Source: CAZSHX01 sp964606895
Lineage (GTDB): Bacteria; Bacteroidota; Ignavibacteria; Kapaibacteriales; UBA2268
Assembly (NCBI GenBank): GCA_964606895.1
Contig: CAZSHX010000070.1
Coordinates: forward strand, 1-26,454
DNA: 26,454 nt
Reading direction: 5' to 3'
The notes below the pieces were generated by a model. It was given only the letters and a program-made list of their open reading frames with translations, made no database searches and had not been told where the DNA came from. Positions 7,564-16,281 of the stretch are shown in pieces (position 1 is the stretch's first letter; the number at the start of each line of letters is the position of its first letter). The translations under genes and the position numbers were made by a program.

Positions 7564-7980
7564 ATGTATATATTAACAACAATAACAGGTTTTCTTTGGC
7601 TTATTTATTCAATTATATTTCTGACTTTAAATGTAAGTATTTCCAATGCACCTGAAAAAGTCAAGTATATTCAAACAGTAATAATGCTTTTTATTGTGCT
7701 TGGTATCATTATGGGTGTTTTTCTTATAGCAACAGGCAGATACCAAAGACGTAGGATGTACTTTAAAAGAATTGAAAAAGTTCTGATAAGGCAATTGATA
7801 ATTCATAATTATTCAGTTATGACTTTACAGATTTCGCTCAAGAGCGGAATCAGTATAAATTTCATCGAAAAGTTCTTGAAATTAAGACAAAAAGCTACCG
7901 GAAATTTCTTTGTGGTTGATGACAAAGGACTGGTATCAATAAAAAATGATTACAGAAAGACCGTGAAAAAAGGCAAATGA
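7564..7980 (+). CDS. Membrane protein with a possible cytosolic winged-helix domain
   Basis: 138 residues from the ATG at 7564, which lies 4 nt after the previous stop. A longer frame from TTG 7540 would add eight residues and overlap the upstream gene, and is less likely. Two transmembrane segments (about 2-24 and 38-58) are joined by a short loop. After them comes a basic stretch (RYQRRRMYFKR), putting the C-terminal ~75 residues in the cytosol by the positive-inside rule. That part (QISLKSGISINFIEKFLKL, then FFVVDDKGLVSI) has a helix-turn-helix plus two-strand wing pattern. Winged-helix is a pattern-based inference, not a family match. The gene overlaps the site-2 protease gene by 4 nt (ATGA), so the two are likely translated together and may work as substrate and protease. 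Confidence 0.65.
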   Translation: MYILTTITGFLWLIYSIIFLTLNVSISNAPEKVKYIQTVIMLFIVLGIIMGVFLIATGRYQRRRMYFKRIEKVLIRQLIIHNYSVMTLQISLKSGISINFIEKFLKLRQKATGNFFVVDDKGLVSIKNDYRKTVKKGK

Positions 7981-9074
7981 AAAATCTTTTTCAAAGATAT
8001 AAAGAGAATGAAGTTAACCCTCATTTCGAAATCTTCGGCTATCCACCCAAGAAAAAGAAAAACCGTTATTGGCTCCATATAACCTTGTTCATTGCAACTT
8101 TCATAACATGTATGATTGCCGGAGCTCAATGGCAGATGAAGGACGCTTCTGACATCAACAACTGGCACTATGGAATAACTTATGCAATATTGCTCCTGAC
8201 TTTTCTTTCTGCCCATGAATTTGGTCATTACTTTGCTTCAAGAATACACAAAGTGGATGCAACTCTCCCGTTTTATATTCCTGTGCCTTTTCCCGAAGTG
8301 CTGTTCGGTACTTTTGGTGCCGTAATAAAAACCCGTTCACCGATGAACTCGAAAAAAGCTTTGTTTGATATTGGAGTCGCCGGTCCGATTGCCGGATTCA
8401 TTGTTTGTATCATCTTTCTGATAATCGGATTTTCATCACTTCCACCGCAAGAATACATTTACACAATTCATCCTAATTATCTGGCACACGGCGGGCTCAT
8501 CCCCTTAACCGGTCTGCACTTTGGAGATAATCTCTTGTACATGATGTTCGAAAGGATTTTCAGTAATCCGTCGGTTTGGATTCCACCGATGAACGAAATG
8601 TATCATTATCCTTTCCTATGCGTCGGCTGGTTCGGGTTATTCGTAACTTCGCTAAATTTATTACCTATTGGTCAGCTTGATGGAGGACATGTCATTTTTA
8701 CCATGTTTGGATTTGCCCAAAGCAGAATTTCAAGAATCTTTTGGTGGCTTATGGTCATCACAGGTATGGGGGCTGTATTTAACATTTCACTGGAAGTCCT
8801 GAACGAAATTGACTTGACATATTCAGCATATATCTGGCTTCAATCGAATTTGCTTCCATTTCTTATATGGTTCAAATCGCAGGTACCGTGGTACTTTAAT
8901 GCATGGGGAGGCTGGCTTTTCTGGGCACTGCTTACCAGAATATTCGTGAAACTCGACCATCCGCCAATAATTGATGTAAACGAGGAACTTAGCCCGGGAA
9001 GAAAATTAATTGGTTGGGCGGCAATTATTATTATGATTGCAAGTATATCATATAATGGAATTTATCTAATATAA
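7977..9074 (+). CDS. Site-2 protease family (M50) intramembrane zinc metalloprotease
   Basis: 365 residues with several hydrophobic segments. The zinc site HEFGH (His80, Glu81, His84) lies in a membrane segment, and the third ligand is Asp235 in the NLLPIGQLDGGH motif (227-238). Between them is PFYIPVPFP...GTFGAVIKTRSP, a segment shared by the M50 group that lacks a PDZ domain (similar to the plant EGY and bacterial 'site-2 protease family' proteins). Such enzymes cleave transmembrane helices of signalling proteins in the inner membrane. All catalytic residues are present. The start overlaps the previous gene's stop (ATGA), and xseB follows 17 nt later. The physiological substrate is unknown; the adjacent small membrane protein is an obvious candidate. 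Confidence 0.9.
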   Translation: MKNLFQRYKENEVNPHFEIFGYPPKKKKNRYWLHITLFIATFITCMIAGAQWQMKDASDINNWHYGITYAILLLTFLSAHEFGHYFASRIHKVDATLPFYIPVPFPEVLFGTFGAVIKTRSPMNSKKALFDIGVAGPIAGFIVCIIFLIIGFSSLPPQEYIYTIHPNYLAHGGLIPLTGLHFGDNLLYMMFERIFSNPSVWIPPMNEMYHYPFLCVGWFGLFVTSLNLLPIGQLDGGHVIFTMFGFAQSRISRIFWWLMVITGMGAVFNISLEVLNEIDLTYSAYIWLQSNLLPFLIWFKSQVPWYFNAWGGWLFWALLTRIFVKLDHPPIIDVNEELSPGRKLIGWAAIIIMIASISYNGIYLI

Positions 9075-9091
9075 ACAATAAAGGTTACGGA

Positions 9092-9295
9092 ATGTCAAAA
9101 AAAGAAAAATCATCATTCGAAGAGCAACTTAAAAGACTTGAAGAAATAGTCGAAACCCTCGACAGCAGTGAAATTCCATTGGAAGATGCACTAAAAATGT
9201 ACGAGGAAGGAATGTCAATTTCCAAAGCTTTAAAAGATTTTCTTGAAAAAGCAGAACAGAAAATAATCGAAATTAATTCCAAATCAGCTCAATAG
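9092..9295 (+). CDS. xseB: Exodeoxyribonuclease VII small subunit
   Basis: 67 residues, typical for XseB. It matches the family throughout: SFEEQLKRLEEIVETLDSSE, then IPLEDALKMYEEGMS, then LKDFLEKAEQKI. XseB is a helical cytosolic protein that binds several-fold to the XseA C-terminus to form exonuclease VII, which degrades single-stranded DNA. xseA is not in the window, so the subunit is encoded apart from its partner unless that gene lies elsewhere. The 17-nt gap from the protease gene places it last in the lysS run. The next gene lies on the opposite strand 31 nt further on. Confidence 0.93.
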   Translation: MSKKEKSSFEEQLKRLEEIVETLDSSEIPLEDALKMYEEGMSISKALKDFLEKAEQKIIEINSKSAQ

Positions 9296-9326
9296 GAATA
9301 TTATTTTCATTTTTAAAAGTAAAATC

Positions 9327-10199
9327 CTAATCAATATCATACTCAAATATTATCTTCTCCAAAGGCAGGTTAGTATTGGTTTTGCCGGATATTTCCTTTG
9401 TTAACTTAGGGTAGGTGGTTACTTCTTTGATTAATCCGTTTTCGAGATAACTGAATTTTTGAATAATTGTTGAACCTTTGTCATCTGCGTTTTCCGAATT
9501 ACTAATCTCAATGGCAGATACTCTGCCATACGAATCGTAAGTGTAAGTCTTTTTTGTAAAAGCCTTAGTTGATTCATCAAGGCAGGAATAATAATTCATT
9601 TTTCCTGAATCATCATAATGGAATTCCTCAGTAAGTAGAATCTCTTTTTCGGCAGTTTTCGTTAGTTTAACTACATTGTTCTTAACCGGATATTCAAACT
9701 GAATATAACCTTTCTTGATTCCTACTTCATCAAAAACATCAATATCCTTAATTTTATTATCGTTATTATATTGAAATGCAAATTTCTCGAATATTGAATT
9801 ATCTAAGAAAACCTTTTTTTTCTCAATTAGTCTTTTATTCTCAAACAAATAGGTGTAAGCATATTCAAAAATCGGCAGTGGATCTTGCGTTTCACTAACT
9901 TTAAAAATTACTTCCAATGAATCATAATCCGTATAACGATAGTTTTGATTTACTCTGATTGTACCATATGAAAAATATTCTACATAATTAAGTACCCTGG
10001 CTTTCTCATCGTAAACAGTTGAATCCACTTTATTAGAGAAGACAAAAGCAGAATCATTAGAATATATGTATTTCGCAGTCTTTTGCTTCAGTACTGCATT
10101 TTTACGCAAAACATCACGGTTATTATTTAAATCTGCCGGAAGAGAAAAGCTTGTGTAGCGGATTAAAACAGCCAATAGTAGAAAAAGTACTGGTTTCAT
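9327..10199 (-). CDS. Exported protein with YD-repeat-like strands, function unknown
   Basis: About 290 residues from the ATG at 10199, chosen because it opens with a signal peptide (MKPVLFLLLAVLIRYTSFS) 19 nt after the upstream gene's stop. In-frame ATGs at 10232 and 10238 are alternatives; the frame remains open to 10328 inside the upstream gene, which is unlikely to be used. The mature part has repeated aromatic-Tyr-Asp/Asn strand motifs spaced 25-45 residues apart (FHYDDSGKMNYYS, YTYDSYGRVSAIEI, FSYLENGLIKEV), which look like degenerate RHS/YD repeats found in Bacteroidota secreted proteins. No enzymatic residues are recognisable. It is downstream of and probably co-transcribed with the beta-barrel gene. 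Confidence 0.7.
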   Translation of the reverse strand: MKPVLFLLLAVLIRYTSFSLPADLNNNRDVLRKNAVLKQKTAKYIYSNDSAFVFSNKVDSTVYDEKARVLNYVEYFSYGTIRVNQNYRYTDYDSLEVIFKVSETQDPLPIFEYAYTYLFENKRLIEKKKVFLDNSIFEKFAFQYNNDNKIKDIDVFDEVGIKKGYIQFEYPVKNNVVKLTKTAEKEILLTEEFHYDDSGKMNYYSCLDESTKAFTKKTYTYDSYGRVSAIEISNSENADDKGSTIIQKFSYLENGLIKEVTTYPKLTKEISGKTNTNLPLEKIIFEYDID

Positions 10200-10218
10200 A
10201 TTGGTATAAATAAGTTTA

Positions 10219-10923
10219 TTAATTATTTTCATTGTCATCGTTTTTCGATTGTTTTTTACTGTTTCCAAAGAATATAGCGATATTAGTGGTAAGGTAAGAT
10301 TTCGATAATTCTCCTGAACCTCGACCAATTAAATTGGAAATATTATATTTCACCTCAAGATTTAAAAGAATGAGTTTTAAATCAACATCCGCCCCCAAAC
10401 CAAGCCCAACACCAACGCGGCTGTCAGAAGGAGACATACTTACGTTCAAGGGAATCCCCTTATATTCGACATTGTTCAATATATAATTGTAAGATAGGTC
10501 TCCCGTTCCATAAAGCCCTATGAAGGAACGTAACAAATATAGATTCAAACCAACAGAAATCGGAATAAGTGTTTGAGTCCCTGTCAGCTTGGTCACAATT
10601 GAGTCAGAATTGTTTATTACAGATAGGGACATATTAGTCTGAGGGAATCTGTGATAGCTAATTCCGCCGACAAATGAGATGTTTGAAGATAATGGAAATC
10701 TTAATCTGATACCGAGATTATAGCCAATTTTGGTTCCGTCTCTGAATAAATTTCCTGCGAAGTCAGTAGTATCATAGTTTAACCGCGATGAATTCCAAAC
10801 ATCATTAATATTATCGTTCGGAGTTGAGAGTCCGCCGGTAAACCCAAAATCAATTTGTGCATATAAACCACTGCTGAATATAGTGCTGATTACAACAATT
10901 AAAACAATCAATCTTCTCATCAT
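10219..10923 (-). CDS. Outer-membrane beta-barrel protein
   Basis: About 234 residues from the ATG at 10923. AGGAAAG lies about 6 nt upstream, and the next residues form a signal peptide (MRRLIVLIVVISTIFSSGLYA). An ATG 30 nt further upstream would put charged residues before the signal peptide and is less likely. The mature protein opens QIDFGFTGGLSTP and alternates glycine/aromatic strands (IGYNLGIRLRFPLSSNISFVGGISYHRF, VGVGLGLGADVDL, LNLEVKYNISNLIG) typical of an 8-strand outer-membrane barrel of the porin-like OMP_b-brl group. The C-terminus is polar and Asn/Lys-rich rather than the usual terminal aromatic, which is slightly unusual. The function is not predictable. Confidence 0.75.
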   Translation of the reverse strand: MMRRLIVLIVVISTIFSSGLYAQIDFGFTGGLSTPNDNINDVWNSSRLNYDTTDFAGNLFRDGTKIGYNLGIRLRFPLSSNISFVGGISYHRFPQTNMSLSVINNSDSIVTKLTGTQTLIPISVGLNLYLLRSFIGLYGTGDLSYNYILNNVEYKGIPLNVSMSPSDSRVGVGLGLGADVDLKLILLNLEVKYNISNLIGRGSGELSKSYLTTNIAIFFGNSKKQSKNDDNENN

Positions 10924-11032
10924 TTTTTCTTTCCTGTTATGTTTTCTTTCCAAGGTTATATAAACGTTGTAATCCGAAAAATAATATTTACTTTGTTAAA
11001 GAATAAAAAAAAATTCCCCTGACATAAATATG

Positions 11033-11065
11033 TTGAAAAAAAATGTGATTATTTCGTTATTTTTG
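11033..11065 (+). promoter_or_regulatory. Candidate Bacteroidota-type promoter of the OmpA gene
   Basis: TATTTTTG (11058-11065) fits the Bacteroidota -7 consensus TAnnTTTG, with TTG at 11033-11035, 22 nt upstream, in the range of the -33 element. Transcription would start near 11072, about 40 nt before the ATG at 11111. The region is very AT-rich, so chance matches are possible. Confidence 0.35.
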
Positions 11066-11110
11066 ATAGATTTTACGAAAAAAATTGTTTAAAAATATAA
11101 AGTTGAAAAT

Positions 11111-13138
11111 ATGAAAAAAAACTTATTTAAAACATTACTGGCTGTTCTGCTCTTTTCGGCAATTGTTAATATCAAAGCCGCCGAGGACTACAGAGTGCCT
11201 TTCTCGATTGGTATTTATGCCGGATTGAATTTCAATATGCACACTCCGCCACTTGACTACGATACTGGCCAAAACGATTTCGGTCCTCGAGTTGTTAATT
11301 TCAACAAAAATTCTACATCTTCAGGTCTGGCTATAGGAGGTTTAACTTATATCCCAATAACTGATATTTTTGTACTTTCTGTTAGATTGGGTTATAATCA
11401 ACTTAGCGGAACTCTCGACCAGGTTGATAGATACGACAGCATTAATGTTTTTCAACCTACTAATAATATTCGATTTGATTCAGCAACAGTGAACAAAACA
11501 ATGACCACAAGTCTTCATTTTTTCGAAATTTCTCCCGTTATTCAATTCCATAATATTTTGCCTTTGAAAAAATTGTACCTGCTTGCCGGTTTGGAGTTGG
11601 GAATACCCATAAGTACAACATATTCACTCGAAGAGACCATTCGTGACATGGATATTAATTCTCCATATAAAACAATGTTTAAATCATTTCCTGAGAACAC
11701 TCCGATTCCTGATGCTTCAATCAGAGCGGCTCTAATTCTTGGTGCGGGCTATATTCTCCATTTGAATAAGCAGGTTTCTTTCACTCCGGAAATATCTTAC
11801 AGATTGCCATTCACAAAGGTTTCATCATATTCTAATCTTACCAATCTTACCAAATGGAATATACCCCAGTTGCGAATCGGATTTAATCTGACATTCAGCC
11901 TCGAAAAGAATGCTGAGCCTGTTGTTGTAAAAGAAACACCGCCCGACATGAAAGTTGGATTCAAAGAAGTAAGATATTACGATAATGAAGGGAAGAATTT
12001 CCAATTGAAGAATATCAAAGTTGAAGATGTTCAATATACAGAGCTTTTTCCGCTTGTGCCATATATCTTTCTTGACGAAGGAAAATCAGTACCATCCGAA
12101 GAAAATCAGATTATGGCTGAAAAATCTGAAAGAGGTGAATTCTCTGTTCAAAAACTTGAACCCGATGCCATAAAAATAAATAAAAGCACAATTGATATTA
12201 TTGGTATCAGAATGAAACAAATTCCCGGAAATGAACTTACGATTACCGGAACCAATGACATGAAAAAAGAGGCAAAGACCAAAAATCTGGCACTTGAAAG
12301 AGCTGAATTTGCCAAAAAGTATTTAATTGATAATTATGGAATTAACGAAGAAAGAATTAATGTCCGTACTAGCAATCTTCCGGATAAACCATCTGCTTCA
12401 ACTGTTGCTGATGGTGTTGCTGAAAACCGAAGAATTGAATTCTCGAGTTCAAGTCCTAAACTTTTGGAGCCAATTATAATAGAAAGTGAGAACCAAAGAC
12501 TTGCCGAACCGAATTTAATCGAGTTCCTGCCTTATGTAATTTCTAATGATTCAATTTTGTCATGGAAAATGGAAATTTCTCAGTCAGATAAAATTCTCCG
12601 TAAAAATACAGGTACCGGTGTACCTCCTCCTGCTATGCAATGGGGCATCCATCCAAACGAACTTACAAACAAACAGATTCCGATTGATTACAAGCTTTCA
12701 GTTACTTCGGCTACCGGATTGACAAAAGATGCAAACGGTTCGATACCTGTTGAGTATTTTTCAACAGTAAGAAAGAAATCTGAAGTATTGCCCGACAAAA
12801 CAATTTCGAAATTCAGCCTAATTCTATTTGATTTTGATAAAGCTGAAGTTTCTGCGGCTGACCGCGATATTGTCGAAAAATATATTATTCCGGCAATTAA
12901 ATTCAATTCTACAGTTAAAGTTTACGGCTATACCGACAGAATCGGCGACGAGAACTATAATCAAAGACTTGCAGAAAAAAGAGCTCTTGCAGTTAAAGAA
13001 CTTTTAGAAGAAAAAGTTAAAAGCGGCAAAATCGAAGTTTACGGTGTTGGCGAAGGAGTACAGATTTACGACAACGAAGTTCCAATGGGCAGACAGCTAT
13101 CCCGTACTGTTCAGATTCACGTCATAACTCCCAAGTAA
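11111..13138 (+). CDS. Large outer-membrane protein with N-terminal barrel and two OmpA-like domains
   Basis: 675 residues with a signal peptide (about 1-23). Residues ~25-265 look like an outer-membrane barrel (IGIYAGLNFNMH, LYLLAGLELGIP, LRIGFNLTFSL). Residues ~315-447 form a diverged OmpA-like domain ending AENRRIEF. About 455-550 is a linker with an Ig-like strand pattern. Residues ~567-672 are a clear OmpA peptidoglycan-binding domain: LILFDFDKAEVS, GYTDRIGDENYNQRLAEKRA with Asp609 and Arg624, the usual diaminopimelate-binding pair. It probably tethers the outer membrane to the cell wall. Two OmpA-like modules in one chain is uncommon in model Gram-negatives. It is a single gene between a candidate promoter and a terminator. 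Confidence 0.88.
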   Translation: MKKNLFKTLLAVLLFSAIVNIKAAEDYRVPFSIGIYAGLNFNMHTPPLDYDTGQNDFGPRVVNFNKNSTSSGLAIGGLTYIPITDIFVLSVRLGYNQLSGTLDQVDRYDSINVFQPTNNIRFDSATVNKTMTTSLHFFEISPVIQFHNILPLKKLYLLAGLELGIPISTTYSLEETIRDMDINSPYKTMFKSFPENTPIPDASIRAALILGAGYILHLNKQVSFTPEISYRLPFTKVSSYSNLTNLTKWNIPQLRIGFNLTFSLEKNAEPVVVKETPPDMKVGFKEVRYYDNEGKNFQLKNIKVEDVQYTELFPLVPYIFLDEGKSVPSEENQIMAEKSERGEFSVQKLEPDAIKINKSTIDIIGIRMKQIPGNELTITGTNDMKKEAKTKNLALERAEFAKKYLIDNYGINEERINVRTSNLPDKPSASTVADGVAENRRIEFSSSSPKLLEPIIIESENQRLAEPNLIEFLPYVISNDSILSWKMEISQSDKILRKNTGTGVPPPAMQWGIHPNELTNKQIPIDYKLSVTSATGLTKDANGSIPVEYFSTVRKKSEVLPDKTISKFSLILFDFDKAEVSAADRDIVEKYIIPAIKFNSTVKVYGYTDRIGDENYNQRLAEKRALAVKELLEEKVKSGKIEVYGVGEGVQIYDNEVPMGRQLSRTVQIHVITPK

Positions 13139-13172
13139 ATTTCTCAAAAAAACTCAACCTTCAATTAATAAG

Positions 13173-13210
13173 AATGTAATTCAGGCGAAAGCCGGGATTA
13201 CATTTTTTTT
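13173..13210 (+). terminator. Rho-independent terminator of the OmpA gene
   Basis: AATGTAAT (13173-13180) pairs with ATTACATT (13197-13204), with an inner GGC-gaaa-GCC stem-loop, and is followed by T to 13210. The HAD gene converges from the right, and the same hairpin may also serve it, though that side has no T run. Confidence 0.85.
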
Positions 13211-13266
13211 GTTCACAGGTATTTCATTAAAAGTACCATGTTTTTCTGTTCGACAACATGTTTTTA

Positions 13267-14007
13267 CTAATAAGACAAGAAATCATCACTAAATTCATCC
13301 CAACTGAAGATTTCCGCATCTGCAATTGTGTCCGGTGTATTTTCCTTGTAAATTTCATTTGTTGTGTCACCGGAATATCTGATAGCCCTCATTCCAAGTT
13401 TTTTTGCACCTTCAATATCGGTTTTTTCGATATCGCCGATGTGCAGAGATTCTTTCGGTTCGTGCTCTAAGGCAGAAAGAACTTTCATAAAAGAGGCAGG
13501 GTGTGGTTTGGACACTCCTGTTTCATCGCTGAAGCTGAACGCAGTGAAGTAGTTAAGTAACCCTTCGTTATGAAGTAATTTTCTAAGGACAACCCCTGGA
13601 GAAAATCCTGTATCCGAAACTATGCCCAAATGGTAACCGTTTTCATAAAGATTGCTGATAACTTCTTTAACGCCAACCATTTGCTTAGGAGGATGCCGCA
13701 AAATGCAGTCCCCAAAGGACAGAGCAACATTTTCGATTGATTCTTCATTATATGGCAGCTCCATGAATTTCCAAAAGTAACTTACAGTATCAATAGGAGA
13801 AGGAGTTCTATGCTCGTTTTTCCAAATATTATTGAAATATTCCCATGAAGATTTCAGACCAAGCTGGAATCTGTTTTCATCGAACTTCACGCCAAGTTTA
13901 GTTGCTTCATTAACAAATACTTCATATCGGTAAGCATTTCTTTTGGTTCCGTTACTCGAATCGTAAATGGTATTCCAGAAATCAAATGTTATTAGTTTTA
14001 TTTTCAT
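13267..14007 (-). CDS. HAD-superfamily hydrolase-like protein with atypical motif I
   Basis: 246 residues with a Rossmann-like HAD core and an alpha-helical cap (residues ~20-100). Motif I is FDFWNTI: Asp9 (nucleophile) is present, but the position of the second Asp (general acid/base in phosphatases) is Trp11. Motif II Ser131 (GIVSDTG), motif III Lys167 (TGVSKPHP) and motif IV Asp192/Asp197 (HIGDIEKTDIEGA) are intact. Phosphatases of this superfamily use DxDxT. Replacement of the second Asp is known in haloacid dehalogenases and phosphonatases, so phosphatase activity should not be assumed. The substrate is unknown. It is a single gene reading towards the OmpA gene. Confidence 0.85.
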   Translation of the reverse strand: MKIKLITFDFWNTIYDSSNGTKRNAYRYEVFVNEATKLGVKFDENRFQLGLKSSWEYFNNIWKNEHRTPSPIDTVSYFWKFMELPYNEESIENVALSFGDCILRHPPKQMVGVKEVISNLYENGYHLGIVSDTGFSPGVVLRKLLHNEGLLNYFTAFSFSDETGVSKPHPASFMKVLSALEHEPKESLHIGDIEKTDIEGAKKLGMRAIRYSGDTTNEIYKENTPDTIADAEIFSWDEFSDDFLSY

Positions 14008-14162
14008 GTTGAGTCGTCATATAAAAAAGAAATTAAAACGAAAATACAATTAAAATAGTTGATAATTTGATATTGCATTTTCTTTTCTAAAAATTTTTGA
14101 AACATAATCAATTCTTAAACGTATTAACATCGTAATTTTTTAACAATTTGGAGTTTTTCAAA

Positions 14163-16199
14163 ATGAAGATTTTTTCAAGTATTTTATTCTTGATTTTTAC
14201 AACAATTATACTGATAACAAGCTGTATGCCATCAAAAAATGTCTCAGAAGTACCACCTGCATTAGATTCAAAGAATATGGATACAACCATTAAACCCGGC
14301 GAAAGCTTCTTTGATTATGCTAACGGCGGCTGGATGAAAAAAAATATTATTCCACCGGACCGTTCAAGATTTGGAGCTTTTGACGAATTGCAGGAAATGA
14401 ATTTCAAACAGGTGAAAGATATTCTTGAAACTTCAGCCGCAACCAAAAATGCCGCAAAAGGTTCCCTCGAACAACTAATCGGAGATTTTTATTCTTCAGG
14501 TATGGATTCAGCAAAAATTGAAAAAGATGGAATTACTCCATTGAAACCTGAACTTGATTTAATAAATAACCTAACTGATATAAAAAGTTTACAGAAAGAA
14601 ATAGCTCATTTACATCTTTTTGGTGTTAGTCCTCTGTTCTCTTTCTATTCCGGTCAAGATGAAAAAAACAGCACAAGTATTATTGCCAACCTGTTTCAGG
14701 GCGGACTTGGTCTTCATGACAGAGATTACTATCTTGGGGAAGATTCCCGCTCAAAAGAAATCAGAACAGAATATATCAAATATTTAAAAAATATGTTGAA
14801 ATTGATGGGCGAAAATCAGGCTGTTGCGGAAGATGGAGCCAAAAAAATTATGGAACTTGAAACCCGCCTTGCAAAATCTTCAAGAACAAGAGTTGAACTC
14901 CGAGACCCTGTTTCAAATTACAATAAAATATCAATTGACGAAATTCAAAAATTGATGCCGAATTTCGATTGGAAAGAATATATTAAGGAATGCGGTCTCA
15001 GCATTAACGAGATTAATGTCGGTCAGCCTGCATTTTTCAAAGAAGTCAGCAATATTCTCAAAGAAATTCCGATGGATAGCTGGAAAGTATATTTGAAAAT
15101 GAATTTGATTAATGCCGTTGCCTCCAATTTGAGTTCAGCATTTGTTAATGAGAATTTCCATTTTTATGGAACTGTTTTCACTGGTAAAGAAAAATTGAAA
15201 GACAGATGGAAAAGAGTTCTCGAAGAAACCAGCGGTTCACTTGGTGAAGCAGTCGGTCAGTTGTACGTGAAAAAGTATTTCCCTCCAGATGCTAAAAAGA
15301 GAATGATTGAACTTGTTTCCAACCTCAAAAAAGCACTTGGCGACAGAATCAAAAATCTTGAATGGATGAGTCAGGTAACAAAGGACGAAGCCATTAAAAA
15401 GCTTGAAAAAATGAATGTCAAAATCGGTTATCCCGACAAATGGATTGATTATTCGAAAGTTGATATTTCAAAAGATTCTTATGTTATGAACTCCATCAAT
15501 GCCGCTAAATTCCTTATCAGAAGAGAATTGAACAAAATCGGAAAACCTGTTGACAGAGCCGAATGGGGAATGACTCCACAAACTGTAAATGCATATTACA
15601 GCCCTAATATGAATGAAATCGTTTTCCCCGCCGCAATTCTTCAGCCTCCGTTCTTCAATCTTACAGCCGACGATGCAGTTAATTATGCCGCAATCGGAAC
15701 TGTTATCGGTCACGAGATGACTCACGGTTTTGATGACCAGGGAAGAATGTACGATAAAGAAGGCAATCTTAAAGATTGGTGGACAAAAGAAGATGCAGAC
15801 AAATTCAAAGAGCATGTTCAGGTACTTGTGAAACAATATGGCTCGTTTGTAGCAATAGATTCTTTGAAATTAAATGGTGAACTCACACTTGGCGAAAATA
15901 TTGCAGATTTGGGAGGCATTACAGTTTCTCATGCCGCATGGAAACTCACAAATCCCAAAGAAGAAAAGATTGACGGTTTCACTCCTTTACAGAGATTTTT
16001 CCTTTCTTATGCACAAATTTGGCGTCAGAACATCAGACCAAAAGAATTGATGAAACGCGTTAAAGAAGATGTTCACTCACCCGGCAAATTCAGAGTGAAC
16101 GGCATCTTGCCAAATGTTCCACAGTTTTACGATGCTTTCCCTGTTAAAGCTGGCGAAAAAATGTATCTTCCTGAAAACGAGAGAGCAAAAATCTGGTAA
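14163..16199 (+). CDS. M13-family metallopeptidase (neprilysin/PepO-like), lipoprotein
   Basis: 678 residues from the ATG at 14163. A TTG at 14148 is in frame, but the ATG opens directly with a lipoprotein signal (MKIFSSILFLIFTTIILITSC, lipobox I-T-S-C). The N-terminal helical domain starts with FFDYANGGWMKKN, the usual M13 N-terminal motif. The catalytic part has VNAYYSPNMNEIVFPA, the zinc motif HEMTH (about His517, Glu518, His521) and ENIADLGG with the third ligand Glu578. Length and motif order are standard for the family, which cleaves oligopeptides of up to about 40 residues. As a lipoprotein it would act in the periplasm or at the outer membrane. All catalytic residues are present. It is a single gene closed by a hairpin terminator. 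Confidence 0.95.
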   Translation: MKIFSSILFLIFTTIILITSCMPSKNVSEVPPALDSKNMDTTIKPGESFFDYANGGWMKKNIIPPDRSRFGAFDELQEMNFKQVKDILETSAATKNAAKGSLEQLIGDFYSSGMDSAKIEKDGITPLKPELDLINNLTDIKSLQKEIAHLHLFGVSPLFSFYSGQDEKNSTSIIANLFQGGLGLHDRDYYLGEDSRSKEIRTEYIKYLKNMLKLMGENQAVAEDGAKKIMELETRLAKSSRTRVELRDPVSNYNKISIDEIQKLMPNFDWKEYIKECGLSINEINVGQPAFFKEVSNILKEIPMDSWKVYLKMNLINAVASNLSSAFVNENFHFYGTVFTGKEKLKDRWKRVLEETSGSLGEAVGQLYVKKYFPPDAKKRMIELVSNLKKALGDRIKNLEWMSQVTKDEAIKKLEKMNVKIGYPDKWIDYSKVDISKDSYVMNSINAAKFLIRRELNKIGKPVDRAEWGMTPQTVNAYYSPNMNEIVFPAAILQPPFFNLTADDAVNYAAIGTVIGHEMTHGFDDQGRMYDKEGNLKDWWTKEDADKFKEHVQVLVKQYGSFVAIDSLKLNGELTLGENIADLGGITVSHAAWKLTNPKEEKIDGFTPLQRFFLSYAQIWRQNIRPKELMKRVKEDVHSPGKFRVNGILPNVPQFYDAFPVKAGEKMYLPENERAKIW

Positions 16200-16232
16200 A
16201 ATATAATGTTTGAAATTAATTAAATGGAATAG

Positions 16233-16263
16233 GGGATAGGCAGATATGTCTATCCCTTTTTTT
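16233..16263 (+). terminator. Terminator after the M13 peptidase gene
   Basis: GGGATAG (16233-16239) pairs with CTATCCC (16250-16256) and is followed by seven T (16257-16263). It sits between two convergent genes and can form on either strand, but only the plus strand has the T run. Confidence 0.85.
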
Positions 16264-16281
16264 ATCAATGAATTGTGGAAT

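Noticed and set aside
10200..10328. Longer N-terminus of the YD-like protein, overlapping the beta-barrel gene
   Set aside because: The additional residues are polar and precede a clear signal peptide that starts at 10199; the extension lies inside the upstream gene.
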